A program made the translations under genes and the position numbers. Shown here one piece after another: positions 14,225 to 18,102 of a DNA stretch of 18,102 bases. The stretch lies in assembly GCA_947501315.1 (NCBI GenBank), contig CANMXH010000019.1, positions 1-18,102 of the forward strand, read 5' to 3'. Positions within the stretch are counted from its first letter, which is position 1. Each line of letters opens with the position of its first letter. The notes under the pieces are model-generated. The model searched no databases and was not told where the DNA came from. It saw only the letters and a program-made list of their open reading frames with translations. This DNA is from Caulobacteraceae bacterium. Its GTDB lineage: Bacteria > Pseudomonadota > Alphaproteobacteria > Caulobacterales > Caulobacteraceae.

Positions 14225-15210
14225 AGCCGCCACTCCCGGGCCGCCCGCCATGCGATCAGCGCGAACAACGGGGCCCCGACCAGGGCCGTGAATACGCCCA
14301 GCTTCAGCTCCTGATCTGTCGGAGTCATCCGCGCCAGCAGGTCCGCAACCACCAGCATCAGCCCGCCCGCCAGCGCCGAGGGCAAAAGCAACCGCCCCGG
14401 ATCACCGCGCACGGCGCTGCGCACCAGATGCGGCGCGGCCAGTCCGACGAAGCCGATCACCCCGGCGACTGCCACCGCCGCCCCGGTCGCCAGCGCCGTG
14501 GCCGCCAACGCCAGCAACCGCAACCGCGCCATCGGCAGGCCCGAGGTCCCCGCTGTCTCCTCCCCGAGGCTCAACATCCGCAGACCCGGCGCGGCCAGGA
14601 CTGCCAGGGCGCCGGCGACCAGCACCGCCGGAGTCACCCAGGCGACGTCGACCCAGCTCCGGTTCTGCACCGACCCCAGCAGCCAGCCCATGACTTCGGC
14701 TGTGGCGATGGGGGACGGCGAAAGGTTGAAGATCAGGGCCGTGGCCGCGCCGGCGAAACTCGACACCGCCACACCGAACAGGATCAGGGCCTCCGGCGAC
14801 CGAACCCGCGTCGAGAACAGGATCAGAAGGCTCCCGGCCAGCCCCGCCCCGACGAGGGCCGCGATCTCCACCGCGCCGGGGGCTGCTGCTGCACCCAGCA
14901 CGATGGCCGCTGCCGCTGCCAGCGCAGCCGAGGCCGAGATACCCAACACACCCGGATCGGCGAGCGGATTGCGTAACAACCCCTGCATGACCGCACCCGA
15001 CAGCCCAAGCGCCGCCCCGACCATCAGCGCTGTCGCCACGCGCGGTGCTCGAACCTGCCACAGCACCTCCGCCGGCCCCGAGCCGGGCTCGACAAAGGCC
15101 TGGCTCATCTGCGCCATGTCGAAAACGGTCTCGCCGAGCAGGATTCCCGGAATGGACGCCACCATGATCAGGCCGGCAAGGATCAGGGTCAGCCTTGAAG
15201 GCCGCGTCAT
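14221..15210 (-). CDS. ABC transporter permease, FecCD/BtuC family
   Basis: A 329-residue inner-membrane subunit with about nine to ten hydrophobic helices. Family landmarks are WQVRAPRVATALMVGAALG near 51-69, GAVMQGLLRNPLADPGVLG at 72-90 and GVIGFVGLAAPHLVR at about 250-264, the region that docks on the ATPase. It forms the channel of a siderophore, haem or cobalamin-type importer, probably as a homodimer because no second permease is present. The ATG at 15210 overlaps the binding-protein stop as ATGA (15207-15210), and its own stop overlaps the ATPase start. The length matches BtuC-type permeases. Confidence 0.94.
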   Translation of the reverse strand: MTRPSRLTLILAGLIMVASIPGILLGETVFDMAQMSQAFVEPGSGPAEVLWQVRAPRVATALMVGAALGLSGAVMQGLLRNPLADPGVLGISASAALAAAAAIVLGAAAAPGAVEIAALVGAGLAGSLLILFSTRVRSPEALILFGVAVSSFAGAATALIFNLSPSPIATAEVMGWLLGSVQNRSWVDVAWVTPAVLVAGALAVLAAPGLRMLSLGEETAGTSGLPMARLRLLALAATALATGAAVAVAGVIGFVGLAAPHLVRSAVRGDPGRLLLPSALAGGLMLVVADLLARMTPTDQELKLGVFTALVGAPLFALIAWRAAREWRL

Positions 15211-16004
15211 GTCCCGTCCTTCAGCATCGCCGCCGCATCGGCCGCGAACCAGGCCGGACAGGTCAGGGCCGCCGAGGGCAGCCGCGCCGCGATCCGGCCC
15301 TTCGCCGCCCGCTGGACAACCGGGTGGCGCCCCGGTCCACGCCAGTCGCTGCGGGGCTGATCAAAGAATCCCAGCACGAAGCGCGCCGGCGGAAACAGGG
15401 CGATCCGCTCGACACTGACGGGCGCGAAGAAGGGCTTGGCCGCCGCATTGCGGAGCCCTGCCGCGGCCAGGATTGCGTCCATCAGCGTACCCTTGCCGGC
15501 CGTGAACCCGCCCGCCGTCAGATACAGGGCCGAGCGCTGCGGCGTAGCGGGCTCGGGGGCCGCGCGCTGTAGCGTCGCATGCATCCGCGCAGCCAGCGCC
15601 TCGCCGCGCCCGGGCACACCAAGACCCTGCGAGACGGTGCTAATATTTTCTTTTATCTCATTGAACGTAGTGGCATCCGAGATCGTAATGACCTGCGTAC
15701 CCTTAGCCTTCAGTCGCGCCAGCAGTCGGGGCTCACCGCCCCAGTATCGGACCACGACATCCGGCTCGAAAGCGGTGGCCGCCTCAAGCGTCGGCCGGAT
15801 CCGTTGCCGCCCCGCCGCAGCTTCGCGCATCCAGGAGTCGGGATCATCAGCCCGCGGCGACAGGCCCAGCTCCGCATCCGGACGCAACGCCAGCACATAC
15901 TGATCGGCGCACTGATCCAGCGCCATGACCCGCAACGGGCGGGCCTCAACCGCACCGGCCGCGAGCACCGCCAGTCCGGCCAGCACCCCCGCCAGCCGCT
16001 TCAC
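15207..16004 (-). CDS. Periplasmic substrate-binding protein, FecB/BtuF type
   Basis: A 265-residue solute receptor for the adjacent permease and ATPase. Residues 1-21 are a clear Sec signal peptide (MKRLAGVLAGLAVLAAGAVEA). The mature part begins RPLRVMALDQCADQYVLAL, and PDVVVRYWGGEPRLLARL plus GTQVITISDATTFNEI match the first lobe of BtuF/FecB-like proteins. There is no lipobox, so the protein is probably soluble. Ligand type cannot be assigned: haem, siderophore or cobalamin are all possible. The start is GTG 16004, overlapping the tetR stop as GTGA. Reading further upstream gives antisense tetR sequence and loses the signal peptide at the N-terminus. Confidence 0.88.
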   Translation of the reverse strand: MKRLAGVLAGLAVLAAGAVEARPLRVMALDQCADQYVLALRPDAELGLSPRADDPDSWMREAAAGRQRIRPTLEAATAFEPDVVVRYWGGEPRLLARLKAKGTQVITISDATTFNEIKENISTVSQGLGVPGRGEALAARMHATLQRAAPEPATPQRSALYLTAGGFTAGKGTLMDAILAAAGLRNAAAKPFFAPVSVERIALFPPARFVLGFFDQPRSDWRGPGRHPVVQRAAKGRIAARLPSAALTCPAWFAADAAAMLKDGT

Positions 16005-16633
16005 GATTTCAGCAGGCCTGCGAACAACCCCTCCAACAGGGTGGTCACCAGGGTCTCGCGCTCGACCCAGTCGAAATACGGCTTGGTGATCACCAGCGAG
16101 ACCACCCCATGACAGCCAGCCCACAGGGCCTGGGCCGTCGTCCGGGCATCGGTGCGCAGGAGTCCCGCTGTCCCGGCATCCTCGACCACGGCCTCGAACG
16201 ACCGGTACAGCGATCCACCCAATTCCTGCGCCGGCGCCTGGGCCCCGTGCGCCAACTCGACCGGCCGGGTCATATAGATCAAACGGTAGGCATTCGGGTT
16301 GGCGAAGCCGAAATCGATATAGGCCTGCAGCATGCGCCGAAGACGCGCCTCCGGCCTGGCCGGCTCCGCGATGATGGCCTGGTTGGCCTCCAGCAGGGCC
16401 TCAAACGCCTGTCGGCAGATCTCCTGCAGGATTTCTCCCTTTTCGGAAAAATGCATGTAGAGCGCGGTCGAGGACAGGCCGACCTCGTCGGCGATCTTGC
16501 GGATCGTCGCCCCCTCATAGCCGTGCTCGACAAAGATGCGCTCTGCCGCCGCGAGGATTTCCGCCCGCCGCGCATGGCCTTCGCCCTTGGGCTTGCGATG
16601 TGAACGCAGGTTGAGCGGGGCAGCGAGGGTCAC
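16001..16633 (-). CDS. TetR-family transcriptional regulator, first gene of the importer operon
   Basis: A 210-residue regulator. The N-terminal TetR helix-turn-helix spans about 25-71 (RRAEILAAAERIFVEHGYEG, then IADEVGLSSTALYMHFSEKG). The C-terminal ligand domain includes WAGCHGVVSL at 171-180, the WHG-type motif of TetR C-terminal domains. The start is GTG 16633, with GGAG 7 nt upstream. The long open frame further upstream is antisense to the glycosyltransferase and not coding. A basic stretch (RSHRKPKGEGHARR) precedes the DNA-binding domain. As the first gene, coupled by GTGA to the binding protein, it probably controls its own operon. Its ligand is unknown. Confidence 0.92.
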   Translation of the reverse strand: MTLAAPLNLRSHRKPKGEGHARRAEILAAAERIFVEHGYEGATIRKIADEVGLSSTALYMHFSEKGEILQEICRQAFEALLEANQAIIAEPARPEARLRRMLQAYIDFGFANPNAYRLIYMTRPVELAHGAQAPAQELGGSLYRSFEAVVEDAGTAGLLRTDARTTAQALWAGCHGVVSLVITKPYFDWVERETLVTTLLEGLFAGLLKS

Positions 16634-16657
16634 ACGGGAACTCCGATCGTCCGGCCA

Positions 16658-16687
16658 TGAATAGCGAGTTTCCCCGGCCGGCGCCAA
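16658..16687 (-). promoter_or_regulatory. Candidate promoter for the tetR-importer operon
   Basis: On the minus strand, TTGGCG (16682-16687), an 18-nt gap, then TATTCA (16658-16663, in GCTATTCA), ending 24 nt before the tetR GTG. The GC-rich inverted segment CCGGCCGG within the gap might serve the regulator. The 177-bp divergent spacer (16634-16810) shows no riboswitch-like structure or other gene by eye. Confidence 0.4.
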
Positions 16688-16810
16688 CCGCTTGCCGGGC
16701 GCGAATTGGGCAGGTAACCTCCGGTAGTGTAGTGGGCCGGGATCAGCGAGCTGGAAGATTGCCGGCGCGCCGCCGCGCGATACGGTCCGCCCCTCGAACA
16801 GAGCGCGGCC

Positions 16811-18102
16811 ATGCGAGGGCTCGTACCCCTGCAGATCGCCCTGCTCGCGGCTCTGGCCGTCGCCTTCGCCACCGCCCTGATCATCTGGCCCGCTGACCTG
16901 ACGGAATGGCTGGTGATCGGCTCGGCGGGTGCCTTTCTGATGGTCGCAGCCTGGCGCATCGCCCTGATCCTGCTGAGCGCGAATCCACCCCGGCACCCCG
17001 GGCCCCCGGCGGAGTGGCCGCGCTACACCATCCTGGCAGCGCTCCATGACGAGGCCACGGTTGTCGGCCAACTGATCGATCGGCTGGCGCGGATCGACTA
17101 TCCGCCCGACCGGCTTCAGGGCCTTCTGGTACTGGAGGCTCATGACCAGGCGACCATCGCCGCAGCCCGGGCGGCACCCCTTCCCGCCTGGCTCGATATC
17201 CTTGTCGTCCCGCCGGGCGCGCCCCGGACCAAGCCCCGCGCCCTGAATTATGCCCTCGGCCATGCCACCGGCGAGCTGCTGACCGTCTATGACGCCGAGG
17301 ACGCCCCCGATCCGCTGCAACTCTGCGAGGCCGCCGCCCGCTTCGCCGCCGATCCGGGCCGGCGCCTGGCCTGCCTGCAGGCACCACTCCGGGTTCGGCC
17401 ACGGCAGGAGACGGACCGACGCCCGAGGTTTCTGGATCGCCAGTTCGCGGCTGAATACGCCAGCCTGTTCGAAACCTCCCTGCCCGGCATGGCTCGCCTC
17501 GGTCTGCCCTTCCCCCTCGGCGGCACCAGCAATCATTTCCGGGTCGACGTCCTGCGCGCGGTCGGCGGCTGGGACGCCTGGAATGTCACCGAGGACGCCG
17601 ACCTGGGCTTCCGCCTCTGCAGCCACGGCTGGCGGCTGGGGGTTCTGACCCGCCCCACCTGGGAGACACCGCCCGGCGAGCTCGTCGACTGGCTGCCCCA
17701 GCGCACACGCTGGCTGAAGGGCTATATGCAGACCCTGGGGGTGCACACCCGTCGTCCCTGGCGGCTCGGCTGGCGGGGATCCGCATCCCTGCTCATGACC
17801 GTTGGCGTAGGGCTGGTCTCGGCCGCGGCGCATGGCCTGTCCCTCGCCTGGGTCACGACGGCAGTTCTGGTCTCGGCCATGGCCGGCCTGTCGCCTGACA
17901 CTCCGGCGCTTCCGCTCGGTGTTCTGGTGCTGGGCGCGGCGGCGGCCTGGCTGTCCTGCCTCATCGGGGCGCAACGGGCGGGGGTGCCCTACGGCCCAGC
18001 CGACATGATCATGGCTCCCGGTTACTGGTCACTGCTCAGCCTCGCCTTCGCCCATGCGGCCTGGCGCCTGGTCCGCGAACCGTTCGTCTGGGACAAGACA
18101 AC
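16811..18102 (+). CDS. Family 2 glycosyltransferase, membrane-bound, nearly complete
   Basis: 430 codons are visible; the frame runs off the right edge. The end VREPFVWDKT resembles the closing motif of such proteins, so only a few residues are probably missing. Two N-terminal helices span about 5-26 and 32-55. The GT2 catalytic domain spans about 70-310, with TKPRALNYAL at 140-149, the DxD-type DAEDAP at 161-166, GGTSNHFRVDVLRAVGGWD, the acceptor-base motif EDADLG at 261-266, and QRTRW at 297-301 (QxxRW of processive-type enzymes). Further helices lie at about 325-385 and 403-420. It probably builds a surface or holdfast-type polysaccharide at the inner membrane, but sugar and product are unknown. 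ATG 16811 is the first start after an in-frame TAG; its ribosome binding site is weak. Confidence 0.9.
   Translation, partial: MRGLVPLQIALLAALAVAFATALIIWPADLTEWLVIGSAGAFLMVAAWRIALILLSANPPRHPGPPAEWPRYTILAALHDEATVVGQLIDRLARIDYPPDRLQGLLVLEAHDQATIAAARAAPLPAWLDILVVPPGAPRTKPRALNYALGHATGELLTVYDAEDAPDPLQLCEAAARFAADPGRRLACLQAPLRVRPRQETDRRPRFLDRQFAAEYASLFETSLPGMARLGLPFPLGGTSNHFRVDVLRAVGGWDAWNVTEDADLGFRLCSHGWRLGVLTRPTWETPPGELVDWLPQRTRWLKGYMQTLGVHTRRPWRLGWRGSASLLMTVGVGLVSAAAHGLSLAWVTTAVLVSAMAGLSPDTPALPLGVLVLGAAAAWLSCLIGAQRAGVPYGPADMIMAPGYWSLLSLAFAHAAWRLVREPFVWDKT

Noticed and set aside
16634..16810. Cobalamin riboswitch or Fur box before the importer operon
   Set aside because: No B12-box-like conserved segment or Fur-type AT-rich palindrome is visible in the spacer.
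16634..17974. Extension of the TetR frame to 657 codons
   Set aside because: The extra part is antisense to the glycosyltransferase and lacks any domain; GTG 16633 has a ribosome binding site and fits TetR length.

Overview
The window is high-GC chromosomal DNA from an alphaproteobacterium, most likely Caulobacterales (Brevundimonas/Caulobacter-like). The reasons are the core gene order RSH-pyrE-pdxJ-acpS-lepB-rnc-era, a single bifunctional (p)ppGpp synthetase/hydrolase, tightly overlapping genes with frequent GTG/TTG starts, and dispersed hairpin repeats between genes. The placement is inferred from gene content and style, not from a database match.

Layout. Positions 1-8411 form a long minus-strand housekeeping block, transcribed right to left: folK, rpoZ, RSH (spoT/relA-type), pyrE, pdxJ, acpS, lepB, rnc, era, then the start of a membrane-anchored serine hydrolase that runs off the left edge. 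Likely internal promoters lie before rpoZ, before RSH and before lepB. The block serves folate synthesis, RNA polymerase omega, the stringent response, pyrimidine and pyridoxal phosphate synthesis, acyl-carrier-protein activation, protein export, RNA processing and ribosome assembly. Positions 8412-8748 are a divergent spacer holding a hairpin-ended repeat of about 190 bp. A family-5 Fe-S uracil-DNA glycosylase and a 71-residue membrane protein follow on the plus strand. They converge on smpB, which lies downstream of dapA across a 135-bp element with perfect 31-bp inverted repeats. A large Slt-type lytic transglycosylase runs on the plus strand from 11340 to 13475.

The right part holds a compact minus-strand operon, TetR regulator - periplasmic binding protein - FecCD permease - ABC ATPase. 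All three junctions are 4-nt stop/start overlaps (GTGA, ATGA, TTGA). It looks like a locally regulated importer for a metal chelate or corrinoid; the substrate cannot be read from the sequence. Divergent to it is a multi-pass family-2 glycosyltransferase, cut a few residues before its end by the window edge.

The most unusual item is LepB. A normal-looking signal peptidase I catalytic domain carries an N-terminal extension of about 170 residues, with 33 histidines in the first 118. The extension is built from GHDDHGH-type units whose spacing alternates 12, 13, 12, 13 residues, giving a 25-residue / 75-bp higher-order repeat. With a single transmembrane helix this His/Asp-rich domain should face the cytoplasm, which suggests metal binding coupled to the export machinery.
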